DNA from: Myxococcales bacterium
Lineage (GTDB): Bacteria; Myxococcota_A; Polyangia; Haliangiales; Haliangiaceae
DNA length: 64,000 nucleotides
Direction: 5' to 3'
Assembly (NCBI GenBank): GCA_947483555.1
Contig: CANKMW010000019.1
Coordinates: 1-64,000 of the forward strand
Part shown: piece after piece, positions 34,605-43,509 of the stretch
Layout: every line of letters begins with the position of its first letter
How positions within the stretch are numbered: position 1 is the first letter of the stretch
The notes under the pieces: generated by a model
Told to the model about the DNA's origin: nothing
Seen by the model: the letters and a program-made list of their open reading frames with translations, nothing else
Database searches by the model: none
Translations under genes and position numbers: made by a program

Positions 34605-35219
34605 ATGAAGCTCTACTTCACGCCTGCGTTCTGCTCGCTGGCGCCCCACATCGTGGTGCGCGAGCTCGACCTGCCATGCACGCTCGAGCGGGTCTCCAAC
34701 CGCACCAAGCAGACGGCGAGCGGCGCCGACTACCGCGCCGTCAACCCGCTCGGCTACGTCCCCGCGCTCGAGCTCGACGGCGGCGGGGTCCTGCTCGAGG
34801 TCGCGGCCATCCTGCCCTACCTCGGTGACCAGCGCCCCGACGCCGGCCTGGTCCCCGCCCACGGCACCGTGGCGCGCTACCAGCTCCACGCCACGCTCAA
34901 CTTCATCGCCACCGAGCTGCACAAGCCGTTCTCCTATCTGATGAACCCGGCCACCCCCGACCCGATGAAGGCGGCCTTGCGCGACCGCATCGGCACCTGC
35001 CTCCGCCACCTGGCGCCCCGCCTCGCCGGCGACGGCCACGTCGCCGGGCCGACCTACACGGTCGCCGACCCGTACCTCTTCACGGTGCTGGGCTGGGCGC
35101 AGTTCGGCCAGATCGACATCGCCAGCGACGGGTTCGGCGACCTCGCCGCTTACCGGTCGCGCCTCGCCGCTCGCCCGGCGGTGACCGCAGCCCTGGCCGC
35201 CGAGTCCAGCCGCACCTGA
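34605..35219 (+). CDS. Glutathione S-transferase (beta-class-like)
   Basis: The product has 204 residues. The thioredoxin-fold start MKLYFTPAFCSLAPHIVVRE includes the Cys at residue 10 that marks beta-class bacterial enzymes. NPLGYVPALELDGG holds the cis-Pro that binds glutathione, and the helical C-domain follows (VADPYLFTVLGWAQFG). It conjugates or reduces electrophiles with glutathione. It is divergent from the retron locus; nothing ties the two together beyond position. Confidence 0.9.
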   Translation: MKLYFTPAFCSLAPHIVVRELDLPCTLERVSNRTKQTASGADYRAVNPLGYVPALELDGGGVLLEVAAILPYLGDQRPDAGLVPAHGTVARYQLHATLNFIATELHKPFSYLMNPATPDPMKAALRDRIGTCLRHLAPRLAGDGHVAGPTYTVADPYLFTVLGWAQFGQIDIASDGFGDLAAYRSRLAARPAVTAALAAESSRT

Positions 35220-35245
35220 TGCCGTTCGTCGTGCCCCGCAGGTGC

Positions 35246-35251
35246 TAGCCT
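35246..35251 (+). promoter_or_regulatory. -10-like box (TAGCCT) with a very short leader
   Basis: TAGCCT lies 10 nt before the ATG at 35262, which predicts a leader of about 3 nt. Confidence 0.35.
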
Positions 35252-35261
35252 GCGCAGTCAC

Positions 35262-35471
35262 ATGCGCCGGGCACTGCTCATCATCGGCCTGGTCTCGCTC
35301 GCCGCGCCATCCGGCTGCGGTCGCGGATCCGGCAAGCCCACCGGCACCGCGGCCGACCCGGTCACCGTCTGCGAGCGCCTGGCCGACGTCTGTCGGCTCG
35401 ATGGCAACCGGCTCGGCGTGTGCGCCGCGCGCACGTCCGGCGCCGGCTTCACCTGCGCGTCCCAGCACTGA
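35262..35471 (+). CDS. Small exported Cys-containing protein, possible lipoprotein
   Basis: The product has 69 residues. An N-terminal signal-like segment (MRRALLIIGLVSLAAPSGCG) ends in a Cys that could be lipidated, though the lipobox is poor because of Pro at -3. The mature part has four more Cys. I do not recognise the family. It lies 8 bp upstream of dbpA on the same strand. Confidence 0.55.
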   Translation: MRRALLIIGLVSLAAPSGCGRGSGKPTGTAADPVTVCERLADVCRLDGNRLGVCAARTSGAGFTCASQH

Positions 35472-35479
35472 GTCAGGCC

Positions 35480-36877
35480 ATGACCGATCAAGCGTTCTCG
35501 ACCCTGCCGCTCGGCCAGCCGTGGCTCGACAACCTGGCCCAGCTCGAGTATCGGCACATGACGCCGATCCAGGCCCTCGCGCTGCCGCTGATGCTGGCCG
35601 GCCACGACGTGCTGGGCCAGGCCGGCACCGGCACCGGCAAGACCGCGGCGTTCGGCCTCGCCCTGCTGGCGCGGATCAAGCCCGGCGGCGACCGCCCCGG
35701 CGCCCTGGTGCTGTGCCCGACCCGCGAGCTCGCCGCCCAGATCGCCGACGAGATCCGGCGGCTGGCCCGCCCGCTGGCCCACACCAAGGTCCTCACGCTG
35801 TGCGGCGGCACGTCGATCTCGCGCGACCGGGTCTCGCTCGGGCATGGGGTCGACGTCGTGGTCGGCACGCCGGGCCGGGTCCTGGACCACCTCACGCGCG
35901 GACGGCTCGAGCTCGACGCGGTCGCGACCCTGGTCCTCGACGAGGCCGATCGCATGCTCGAGATGGGCTTCATCGATGCGGTCACCACCATCGCGCGCGC
36001 CACCCCGGCCAGCCGCCAGACACTCCTGTTCTCGGCGACGTTTCCCGACTCGGTCCGCGCGCTCAGCGACAGCTTCCAGCGCGACGCCCACCAGATCGCG
36101 GTGGCAGCCGACGACGGCACCGCCGCCGTGGTCCAGCGCATCTACGACCTCGGCCCGCTCGAGCGGCCGGCCGCGCTGGCGCGCATCCTCGGCCATCACT
36201 GCCCTGACTCGGCGGTGATCTTCTGCAACCAGCGCGAGACCTGCGAGGTCGTCGCCGCGTCGCTCACCGCCGCCGGCCATCCGGCGGTGGCGCTGCACGG
36301 TGGCATGGCGCAGCACGATCGCGACACCGTCCTCTTGCTGCTCCGCAATGGCACCCTGCGGCTGCTGGTCGCCACCGACGTCGCCGCCCGCGGCCTCGAC
36401 ATCGACGATCTCGCCGCCGTGATCAACTACGAGCTGCCGCGCGACGCCGCCGGCTACGTGCACCGGATCGGCCGCACCGCCCGCGCCGGGCGCAGCGGGC
36501 TGGCGATCACCTTGAGCGGGCCGGGCGACCGGCGCGCGATCGACCAGCTCCGCCGCGGCCCGCTGGCGGGCGTCGCGTCGTCGCCCGTGCCGCCGCTGGG
36601 CGCGGCGCGTGGACGCACCAGGCCGCCGACCATGGTCACGATCGCCATCCAGGGTGGTCGCCGCGACAAGCTGCGCCCCGGCGACATCGTCGGCGCCCTG
36701 ACCACCGCGGTCGGCATCGCGGCCGCCGACATCGGTCAGATCCAGGTCCTCGACCGCATCAGCTTCGTGGCGCTCGCCGCCGCCGCCGCGCCACGCGCCC
36801 TGGCCGGGCTCGGCCGTGGCCACATCAAGAAGCGCCGCTTCCGCAGCTACCTGGTCTCGATCCCGACCAGTCCTTGA
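35480..36877 (+). CDS. dbpA: DEAD-box RNA helicase DbpA
   Basis: The product has 465 residues. Helicase motifs are complete: Q motif region YRHMTPIQALALPLM, Walker A GTGTGKT, PTRELA, DEAD in VLDEADRMLEMG, SAT in LLFSATFP, and HRIGRTARAG. The last 75 residues form the DbpA RNA-binding domain (VTIAIQGGRRDKLRPGDIVG ... HIKKRRFRSYLV), which targets hairpin 92 of 23S rRNA. It therefore probably acts in large-subunit ribosome assembly. The ATG at 35480 was chosen because family similarity starts there. Confidence 0.9.
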   Translation: MTDQAFSTLPLGQPWLDNLAQLEYRHMTPIQALALPLMLAGHDVLGQAGTGTGKTAAFGLALLARIKPGGDRPGALVLCPTRELAAQIADEIRRLARPLAHTKVLTLCGGTSISRDRVSLGHGVDVVVGTPGRVLDHLTRGRLELDAVATLVLDEADRMLEMGFIDAVTTIARATPASRQTLLFSATFPDSVRALSDSFQRDAHQIAVAADDGTAAVVQRIYDLGPLERPAALARILGHHCPDSAVIFCNQRETCEVVAASLTAAGHPAVALHGGMAQHDRDTVLLLLRNGTLRLLVATDVAARGLDIDDLAAVINYELPRDAAGYVHRIGRTARAGRSGLAITLSGPGDRRAIDQLRRGPLAGVASSPVPPLGAARGRTRPPTMVTIAIQGGRRDKLRPGDIVGALTTAVGIAAADIGQIQVLDRISFVALAAAAAPRALAGLGRGHIKKRRFRSYLVSIPTSP

Positions 36878-36932
36878 TGTTTTCGGCGGCCGGCGGTCAC
36901 AACTGCGTCGACGGTTGCTCCATCCTCCAGCC

Positions 36933-39059
36933 ATGGGGGATCAACCGGACAACACACCCGACCAGGACATCGCGCTCGCCCACCAGGCGCTGGCCGCCAA
37001 TGACCTGATCCACGCGCTCCACCACGTCGGCTGTGCGCTGGCCACCAACCCGATGCACCCGGAGTGGATGCAGCTGCTCAACAAAGTCATCGGCGCCGCC
37101 CCCGACCCGATGAAGCTGGTCGAGCTCGGCGGTGAGACCAACTTCATCGACGCCGCCAACCGGGCCTACGTGCTGGCCTGGATGCGGCGCTGGGACGAGG
37201 CGCTCGATCTGGTCACCGACGTCGCCGAGGTCCGCCCCGACATCCCGTACATGCTGTGGTGCGAGTGGTGGCTGTCGCAGCCCGGCGTGCTGCAGTCGAT
37301 GACCCTCGACTCGATCATGGGTGGCATCGTCGTCGATATCCTCAAGATCGCGGCGTCGTGCCCGGTGCCGACGCCCAAGGACGATCCGCGCCTGCCGACG
37401 CTGGAGTCGTCGGCGCGCATCATGACCGGCATCCGCAGCCTGCACGGGCGCGAGGGTATGATGTGGTTCGGCAGCTCGATGGTGGCCCGCCGCCTCGGAC
37501 AGCCCCAGGACGCGCTGGCCTTCGCGCAGCAGGCGTACCAGATCGATCCGTCGTGGAAGTCGGCGATCGGGACCGCCAACGCGCTGCGCGACAGCAAGCG
37601 GATCGACGAGGCCGCGCAGTGGTTCCGCAAGGCGCTCGGCCACGACAAGGACGACGTCAGCGCTCACCTCGACATGGGTGACATGTTCCTCGACGCCAGC
37701 CGCCTCGACGACGCGCTGCGCGAGTACGAGCACGCCGAGCGCAAGCAGCCCGATCATCCATGGGCGACGGCGTCGATGTGCTACGTGCGCTGGAAGCAGA
37801 ACCACGACCCCAACCAGAAGCTGGCCCTGCTCCGCCTCACCGAGGGCGGCAAGCGCAACGACCGCGCCCGCCAGCTGTGCGATCTGATCGATCCGCCGGC
37901 CCTGTTCGTGAATCGCCTGCCGCACCCGGCCGACGCGTCCGCCAACGCGCTCGACGACATCTTCCAGCAGATGTTCCACAACCCGGCCCAGCACCACGGC
38001 TCGACGGTCAAGCTCGACATCTCGCACGTCGAGTCTCCAAGCGTGGTGGCCGGGTTCTGGCTGCAGCTCGAGATGTGGGGCCCGCAGGTCGGCTTCGACT
38101 ACCAGGTGCGCACCATCCAGGAGCCCGATCCGCGCCAGCCCAAGGCGCAGGTGCCGTTCACGATCTGGACCTGGGAAGGCACCCAGCCGCGACCCAACGT
38201 ACCGCGGCCCAACGGCTCGGTCGTGACCGCGATCCATCAGCTGGCCAGCGAGCCGTTCAACCTCGACACCTGGACCCCGATCGCGGAACGCACCGCCAAG
38301 CAACTCGGCACCGGCGCGGTCCGCGACCTGCTGGCCACGATGGTGTACCCGCCGCGACCGCCGGGCTCGAACTGGAAGGTGCTGCCGTGGGTGCAGCGGG
38401 CACAGATCGCGTCGGCGCTGGTGATCGCCCACCTCGACAGCGGCTGGAACGGCAGCACGCGCCAGCAGGCGCTGTACTCGCTGCTCTACGGCCCGACCGA
38501 CTGGAGCACCGGCGCCGCGATGGTCGCGCTGGGCGTGATCGCCCGCAAGGATGCGGCGATCCGGCCCGAGATCGCGCAGGCGTTCGGATGGATGCAGCAG
38601 CAGATCCCCAAGGACGGATTCTGTTGCTGGGAGCTGCCGCTGGTCTCGACCTGGCTGACGTTCCCCGATCTCGACGACGTGACCCGCAAGCGCCTCGAGC
38701 AGCACCGGGAGCGCATCTTCGACAACCAGGTCGGCGTGTCGACCGTGCACCTGTGCACCATCGACGCCAAGAAGTTCGATCAAGGCGAGGAGATGGCGAA
38801 GGCGCAGGTCGCGCAGCAGCAGATCGCCGCCGGCGGTGGCGGCGACCCCGATCCGGTCGTGTTCCCCGGCCAGCGGGTGGCGCGGCTGTCCGACTACGTT
38901 GGCCTCATGAAGGGCATGCAGGCCGGCAACATGATGGGCGCCCTGGCCCAGTACGGTCTCGACATGATGGGCTACGCCGCGGTGGCGACGGCGTGGGGCC
39001 AGAAGATGGCCGCCGACCCGACGCTCAACGCCAAGTTCGCCGCCATGATGGCGCGCTGA
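36933..39059 (+). CDS. Tetratricopeptide-repeat protein, function unknown
   Basis: The product has 708 residues. TPR units are seen near 200-330 (ALAFAQQAYQIDPSWKSAIG, AAQWFRKALGHDKDDVSAHL, ALREYEHAERKQPDHPWATA). The C-terminal half is not recognised; it contains a Trp-rich part (TIWTWEGTQP, WTPIAERTAKQLGT) and a helical end rich in Met (LMKGMQAGNMMGALAQYGLD). No signal peptide is visible, so it is probably cytoplasmic. The start at 36933 lacks a clear Shine-Dalgarno sequence. A tandem repeat array begins 2 bp after the stop. Confidence 0.75.
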   Translation: MGDQPDNTPDQDIALAHQALAANDLIHALHHVGCALATNPMHPEWMQLLNKVIGAAPDPMKLVELGGETNFIDAANRAYVLAWMRRWDEALDLVTDVAEVRPDIPYMLWCEWWLSQPGVLQSMTLDSIMGGIVVDILKIAASCPVPTPKDDPRLPTLESSARIMTGIRSLHGREGMMWFGSSMVARRLGQPQDALAFAQQAYQIDPSWKSAIGTANALRDSKRIDEAAQWFRKALGHDKDDVSAHLDMGDMFLDASRLDDALREYEHAERKQPDHPWATASMCYVRWKQNHDPNQKLALLRLTEGGKRNDRARQLCDLIDPPALFVNRLPHPADASANALDDIFQQMFHNPAQHHGSTVKLDISHVESPSVVAGFWLQLEMWGPQVGFDYQVRTIQEPDPRQPKAQVPFTIWTWEGTQPRPNVPRPNGSVVTAIHQLASEPFNLDTWTPIAERTAKQLGTGAVRDLLATMVYPPRPPGSNWKVLPWVQRAQIASALVIAHLDSGWNGSTRQQALYSLLYGPTDWSTGAAMVALGVIARKDAAIRPEIAQAFGWMQQQIPKDGFCCWELPLVSTWLTFPDLDDVTRKRLEQHRERIFDNQVGVSTVHLCTIDAKKFDQGEEMAKAQVAQQQIAAGGGGDPDPVVFPGQRVARLSDYVGLMKGMQAGNMMGALAQYGLDMMGYAAVATAWGQKMAADPTLNAKFAAMMAR

Positions 39060-39060
39060 C

Positions 39061-39272
39061 CCGGTCACCCGGAGCGAGGGCTGGAAGCCTCACGCCCCGG
39101 TCACCCCACGCCCCGGTCACCCTACGCCCCGGTCACCCTACGCCCCGGTCACCCACGCCCCGGTCACCCTGAGCGAGGCGCGAAGCCCCACGCCCCGGTC
39201 ACCCTGAGCGAGGCGCGAAGCCCCACGCCCCGGTTACCCTGAGCGAGGCGCGAAGCGCCGAGTCGAAGGGTG
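39061..39272. repeat. Tandem array of a CGCCCCGGTCACCCT unit mixed with REP-like units
   Basis: About seven copies of a 14- to 17-nt unit (CGCCCCGGTCACCC) are interleaved with three copies of GAGCGAGGCGCGAAGC, the last running into GCCGAGTCGAAGGGTG. The block fills most of the gene-free stretch 39060-39360. The remainder holds a near-palindrome around 39273-39293 and nothing else I can name. Confidence 0.75.
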
Positions 39273-39360
39273 TGGCCACTCGAGTAGCCACGAAACCGTG
39301 GTTCGGAACCCGGCTCACCGTCGAAGAACCGGCGCGAGCCCGGGCCGCGGCGTGTTACCG

Positions 39361-40323
39361 ATGATCATGCGGTTCCCTTCCTCTCCTCGCTTGCTCCTGA
39401 CGCTGGTCCTCGCCGCCGGCGCCCTCATCGCCTGCGCCGCCGAGCCCGACGGCTCCGACGACCCACTACCGCCGCCCGCCGAGGGCACCGGCTTCCAGAT
39501 CGCGATGACCACCACCGTGCCGGCTGGTGAAGAGGCCTGGTTGTGCAAGGTGTCGCGCCTGCCGACCTCCGAGTACACGGCCGCCAACCACGTTCGCTCG
39601 GTGCAGAGCGAGGGCATGCACCACATGGACGTGATGGCGCTGCTGTTCGCCGGCGTCGACATCCCCGAGGGCACCCACGACTGCAACGCGCTGTACCGCG
39701 ACTACCCGCAGCTCATGGAGGACGGCCTCATCATCTACGCCGCCCAGCAGCCCGATCAGGAGATCACGCTGCCGCCCGGCACCGTCGCCAGCCTGCCCGG
39801 CAACCTGCTCGTCATGCAGGAGATCCACCACGTCAACACCTCGCCCGATCCGGTCGAGGCGTACTCCAAGATCAACATCTACGAGTACGGCGAGCCGATC
39901 AGCAACGAGATCTGGGGCAGTCCGGTGCGCGACACCAACCTCGACGTGCCGCCCGGCGAGTCGATGCAGTGGACCCGCTGCGTGATGAACGAGCCGATCG
40001 ACGTCCTGTTCCTGTCCAGCCACACCCACGCGCTGGCCCGCAAGGTCGAGGTCCGACTGTTCGACGGTGCCGGCATCGGCGAGCTGATCTACGAGAACCG
40101 CGACTGGGCGACGCCGGCCTTGAAGAACTTCACGACCCCGCTCCACGTCGCCGCCGGCCAGGGCTTCGAGTTCCAGTGCCACTACCGCAACGCCGGCACC
40201 GAGACCGTGCACTGGGGCTTCGCCGCCGCCGACGAGATGTGCCAGATCGCGCTGGTCTACACGCCGGGCATCGCGTCGCGGCGGTGCGAGACCGTGGCGA
40301 CCTCGGATGGCATCCTGCCCTGA
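39361..40323 (+). CDS. Lipoprotein with a copper type II ascorbate-dependent monooxygenase (PHM-like) domain
   Basis: The product has 320 residues. The signal peptide ends in a lipobox (AAGALIAC, Cys about 25). The rest follows the two-part PHM fold with its copper ligands: EAWLCKV, the HH pair in EGMHHMDVMALL, His in VMQEIHHVNTS, the HTH site in SSHTHALARKVEV, and a candidate Met in ADEMCQIALVYTP. Such enzymes hydroxylate C-H bonds using two coppers and ascorbate in animals. Bacterial homologues are mostly uncharacterised, so activity is inference. An alternative ATG lies at 39367. Confidence 0.78.
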   Translation: MIMRFPSSPRLLLTLVLAAGALIACAAEPDGSDDPLPPPAEGTGFQIAMTTTVPAGEEAWLCKVSRLPTSEYTAANHVRSVQSEGMHHMDVMALLFAGVDIPEGTHDCNALYRDYPQLMEDGLIIYAAQQPDQEITLPPGTVASLPGNLLVMQEIHHVNTSPDPVEAYSKINIYEYGEPISNEIWGSPVRDTNLDVPPGESMQWTRCVMNEPIDVLFLSSHTHALARKVEVRLFDGAGIGELIYENRDWATPALKNFTTPLHVAAGQGFEFQCHYRNAGTETVHWGFAAADEMCQIALVYTPGIASRRCETVATSDGILP

Positions 40324-40356
40324 GGTTCCAGCGTCGACCTGCGTGGTCGCGCCTGT

Positions 40357-40362
40357 TACGAT
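40357..40362 (+). promoter_or_regulatory. -10-like box (TACGAT) upstream of a lipoprotein gene
   Basis: TACGAT sits about 50 nt before the GTG at 40412. Unlike most genes here, this one also has a good AGGAG ribosome binding site (40401-40405), so it would be leadered. Confidence 0.4.
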
Positions 40363-40411
40363 GGCGCGCTGGTCGCGGGAGCGACCGGTCAACCCACCTC
40401 AGGAGTCACGC

Positions 40412-40951
40412 GTGAAGCTGCGACTTGCCATGATCATCGTTGTTGCCTTGATCGCCGCCTGCGGCGAGAAGAAGGACGCCAAGGACAAGCCAGGTGGTGG
40501 CGGTGGCGCCACCGCTGGCTGCGGACCGATGTCGGTGACGATCGACGGCAAGGCGGTGGAGGGCCTGACCCACGCCTTTGCATTCACCCAGAAGGACAGC
40601 GACGGCGACGGCGACAAGTCGAACGAGCAGATCCACGTCTACAACCACGCCGGGGCCAACTGCGCGCAGATGCTGGGCACCGAGGGTCGCGAGATCGCCC
40701 CCGGCGAGATCGTGATTCGCGCCGTGGTCGGGAACACCATCACCACCCGCGGCGTCGGGATCAACTTCTATTCCCAGCTCGACATCGACGTCAAGCTGAC
40801 CTCGCCGGCGCCGTCGAAGCTCGGCGACACGGTGACGATGTGCATCCCCAGGACCGAGATGACGCCAGTTGGCGATGGCATCGAGGCCGGCAAGAAGGTG
40901 GTGATCAGCGGGACGGTGACCGGCACGTGGTGCGGCGCGATGACGCTGTAG
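40412..40951 (+). CDS. Lipoprotein, function unknown
   Basis: The product has 179 residues from a GTG preceded by AGGAG at good spacing. The signal peptide ends in a strong lipobox (VALIAACGEKK). A Gly-rich spacer leads to a beta-rich domain (MSVTIDGKAVEGLTHAFAFT, EIVIRAVVGNTITTRGVGIN, KKVVISGTVTGTWCG). The pattern suggests a small envelope beta-sandwich. I do not recognise the family. Confidence 0.75.
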   Translation: MKLRLAMIIVVALIAACGEKKDAKDKPGGGGGATAGCGPMSVTIDGKAVEGLTHAFAFTQKDSDGDGDKSNEQIHVYNHAGANCAQMLGTEGREIAPGEIVIRAVVGNTITTRGVGINFYSQLDIDVKLTSPAPSKLGDTVTMCIPRTEMTPVGDGIEAGKKVVISGTVTGTWCGAMTL

Positions 40952-40988
40952 GCGCCGGCGGGCCCGAATTGATGTACCTACTCGGTCC

Positions 40989-41369
40989 ATGGGCCACGAC
41001 CACGATGCGATCCTGGCGGCCAACGCAGGGTTCTATGTCGCGTTCCGCAACGGCGACGCCACGGCGATGGACACCATCTGGGCGCGGCGCGCCGAGGTCG
41101 CGTGCGTGCACCCGGGTGCGACGCCGCTGCACGGGCGCGACGCGGTGATGGAGAGCTGGAACGAGATCCTCGGTGGGCCGCCGCCGATCCAGTGCGTGTT
41201 TCCACGCGTGCACCAGGTCGGCGACGCCGGGTTCGTGATCTGCGGCGAGCGCGTTCCCGGCGGCACGCTGGTCGCGACCAACGTGTTCGTGCTCGAGGAC
41301 GGCGCCTGGCGGATGGTCCACCACCACGCCGGCCCCGGCGTGGCACCCGAGGCCGACGAGAGCAACTGA
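40989..41369 (+). CDS. SnoaL/NTF2-like fold protein
   Basis: The product has 126 residues with the NTF2-like pattern: an N-terminal helix (AANAGFYVAFRNGDATAMD), HPGATPLHGRDAVMESWNEI, and the closing strands FVLEDGAWRMVHHHAGP. The family includes isomerases, hydrolases and ketosteroid binding proteins. Nothing here fixes the role. It is convergent with the methyltransferase gene. Confidence 0.85.
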   Translation: MGHDHDAILAANAGFYVAFRNGDATAMDTIWARRAEVACVHPGATPLHGRDAVMESWNEILGGPPPIQCVFPRVHQVGDAGFVICGERVPGGTLVATNVFVLEDGAWRMVHHHAGPGVAPEADESN

Positions 41370-41384
41370 CTCCGACGGTGGGTC

Positions 41385-42572
41385 TCAGCTCACGACGTCG
41401 ACCACCAGCTGCTCGTACTTGAGCGCGGTCTCACGCCAGGCCGCCACCGCCACCCGATCGCCGGGCATCACGGCGCGGGCCGCCGAGACGCCGGTGATGC
41501 GGTGCTCCCAGTGCGTGTGCGGCGTGTCGGGCGCGTTGCTGAGCACGATGCCCTCGGCGAGGTGAGCCCGGAAGTAGGTGACGATGGCGTCGAGGCGCCC
41601 GTGGCGGGTCACGCGCAGATCGCCGTGGACCGGCGCCGCACAGGCGTCCTCGCCGACCGAGGTCAGGTCGAGATCGTGGAGCGGCAGCGGCTCGGTGAGC
41701 ACCTCGAACGAGGCGTCGCCGAGGTTGACGACGAACGCCCGCCCGGGCAGCGCCCGGACCGCGTCGGCGAGTGGGGTCAGCGCGTCGGCCGCCGCCGCCA
41801 CGCCGGCCAGCGACTTCAGGGTCGCGGCCCGATCGCGCGCCGCGCCGCCGGTCCCGACCCCGACGCACAGGATCTCGATCCGGTGCGGCACCAGGCGCCC
41901 GCCGGGCACCAGCAGCCGCCGGCGAGCATCGCAGATCGACGGCAACATCCCCTCGGCGAGCGGATCGCTGCCCAGCAACTCGTGCACGATCACGTCGACC
42001 GGCTCGTCGAGCACGACGTCGCGGCTCGAGCGTCGTACCAGCGTGACCTCGCAGCCGGCAGCCGCGAACACCTGGACCGCCAGATCGGCCATCGCGGTCT
42101 CCTCGATGGCGAACACGCGGCGGGCACCGGCGCGCGCTGCCAGCACCGCCAGCAGCCCCGAGCCGGTGCCCAGATCGAGCACCCGCTGCCCAGGCGCCGC
42201 GATCGCCAGCGCGTCGCGGTAGGCGGCGACCCGGACCTTGTCGGCCAGCATGGTGACGTGAAGCAGGACGTCGGAGAACAGCCCGGTGGCGGCCGGTGCG
42301 GCGGCGTCGCCGACCGGGACCACGTAGCCGCTCGTGATCAGGCCGGCGACGCTGGTCTCGAACGCGTCGCGCTCGACGCCGAAGCGGTCGGAGAGCCGGG
42401 CCAGCGCCTCGGTCGCGGTGACGCCGCCGGCAAAGGACAGCAGCGCGAGCAGCAGATCGGGGGTCAGGTTGAGCGGCGCCTGCGACATCGATCCTTGCGC
42501 CACCATCGAGCCCGTGGGGGTGACGCGAATCTCGAGCGCATGCGAGAGCGTGAAGCGTGCAGTCCAATCCAT
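41385..42572 (-). CDS. Protein arginine methyltransferase-like (PRMT-type) SAM methyltransferase
   Basis: The product has 395 residues. Residues 1-110 are a winged-helix-like N-domain (LLLALLSFAGGVTATEALAR). The methyltransferase core has motif I VLDLGTGSGLLAVLAA, then the PRMT-style double-E region as VHELLGSDPLAEGMLPSI with the conserved RLLVPGGRLVPHRI, and a THW loop (TPHTHWEHRI). These are hallmarks of arginine methyltransferases. One of the two loop glutamates appears to be Asp or shifted (ELLGSDPLAE), so substrate and activity are uncertain. The start at 42572 is 7 nt from a TATACA box. Confidence 0.78.
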   Translation of the reverse strand: MDWTARFTLSHALEIRVTPTGSMVAQGSMSQAPLNLTPDLLLALLSFAGGVTATEALARLSDRFGVERDAFETSVAGLITSGYVVPVGDAAAPAATGLFSDVLLHVTMLADKVRVAAYRDALAIAAPGQRVLDLGTGSGLLAVLAARAGARRVFAIEETAMADLAVQVFAAAGCEVTLVRRSSRDVVLDEPVDVIVHELLGSDPLAEGMLPSICDARRRLLVPGGRLVPHRIEILCVGVGTGGAARDRAATLKSLAGVAAAADALTPLADAVRALPGRAFVVNLGDASFEVLTEPLPLHDLDLTSVGEDACAAPVHGDLRVTRHGRLDAIVTYFRAHLAEGIVLSNAPDTPHTHWEHRITGVSAARAVMPGDRVAVAAWRETALKYEQLVVDVVS

Positions 42573-42579
42573 GCGCCAC

Positions 42580-42585
42580 TGTATA
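42580..42585 (-). promoter_or_regulatory. -10 box (TATACA) of a probable leaderless promoter
   Basis: TATACA on the minus strand lies 7 nt before the ATG at 42572. Confidence 0.5.
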
Positions 42586-42610
42586 GAGCGAAGCGGGCCG
42601 GCCGTGACGG

Positions 42611-43435
42611 TCAGAACGCGCAGTAGTACACGCCGAGCCCGAGCGCCGCGATCTCGCGGGCCGGACCGCGGTCGCCGATGAACAGGGTCTGAAACCCGAC
42701 GCCCTCGAAACCGGAACGATCGACGACGACCAGCAACGGGCCGCCGGGACCGAACCCGAACACCGCCTCCGGGACCGGGATGCCGGGCGTCGCTCCGTCG
42801 GTGAGATCGAGCGGCTTCAGCGTGGCGCCTTCCATGAAGTAGGCCTCGACGCGTTCGTCGTGGACCGTCGCCGCGCCGACCTGGATGCGGAACTCGGCGT
42901 GCTGGTCGTCGATGCGGGTCAGGTTGATCTCGAGGTCTCCGGCGCTCCACCGCCGCTGCCCGGCGCTGTCCAGGTCCAGGCGCAGCGGTCGCGCCGCCGG
43001 CGTCCAGCCAGCCGGAACCGGCCTCGGCAACACCCACACCAGCCCGGCGGGCACCGCCGCACCGTCGAGCGGCACCATGTCGGTGTGGTTGTCCTCGCAG
43101 CCGTAGGCGATCGACCGCGGCTCACCGGCGGTGAGCTCGACCGCCGGCTCGCCGCCCGCCGGCAACGCGATGTAGGTCTGGCCCGGAACCAGCGGCGCCG
43201 GCGCCGGCACCACCGCCGCCGCATCGGTCGTGATCGCGGTCCAGTACGGCCCGTCGTCGCGGCGCGCCGCCGCCGCCGGCAACGCCAGCACCCCCAGCGG
43301 CCCCGAGGTGTCGACGACGACGCCCGACCTCGCGGTCGGTTCGCTGGCCACGTTGGCCACCACCGGCGCCGGCGCCGGCGCCGGGCCGCATGACGACCAG
43401 AAGATCATGGCGAGCAGGGAGATCGGACGCGGCAT
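42611..43435 (-). CDS. Lipoprotein, function unknown
   Basis: The product has 274 residues. The signal peptide MPRPISLLAMIFWSSCGPAP ends in a plausible lipobox Cys (about 16). A Pro/Ala spacer and a beta-rich body follow (GQTYIALPAGGEPAVELTAG, RRWSAGDLEINLTRIDDQHA). I do not recognise a family. The ATG at 43435 is preceded by a TACGCT box 8 nt away, which removes a longer upstream extension. It is divergent from the M28 peptidase gene. Confidence 0.7.
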   Translation of the reverse strand: MPRPISLLAMIFWSSCGPAPAPAPVVANVASEPTARSGVVVDTSGPLGVLALPAAAARRDDGPYWTAITTDAAAVVPAPAPLVPGQTYIALPAGGEPAVELTAGEPRSIAYGCEDNHTDMVPLDGAAVPAGLVWVLPRPVPAGWTPAARPLRLDLDSAGQRRWSAGDLEINLTRIDDQHAEFRIQVGAATVHDERVEAYFMEGATLKPLDLTDGATPGIPVPEAVFGFGPGGPLLVVVDRSGFEGVGFQTLFIGDRGPAREIAALGLGVYYCAF

Positions 43436-43443
43436 CGACCTCG

Positions 43444-43449
43444 AGCGTA
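43444..43449 (-). promoter_or_regulatory. -10 box (TACGCT) of a probable leaderless promoter
   Basis: TACGCT on the minus strand lies 8 nt before the ATG at 43435. Confidence 0.45.
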
Positions 43450-43496
43450 GCGCGCTCCCACCGAACCCGGGCCTCGACCGGGTCCTGCACCCGGCG

Positions 43497-43502
43497 TATG
43501 GT
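43497..43502 (+). promoter_or_regulatory. -10 box (TATGGT) of a probable leaderless promoter
   Basis: TATGGT lies 7 nt before the ATG at 43510. Confidence 0.5.
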
Positions 43503-43509
43503 CCCGCCA

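Noticed and set aside
39061..39272. The tandem array as a CRISPR
   Set aside because: Units are only 14-17 nt, nearly contiguous, with no unique spacers of regular length and no cas genes.
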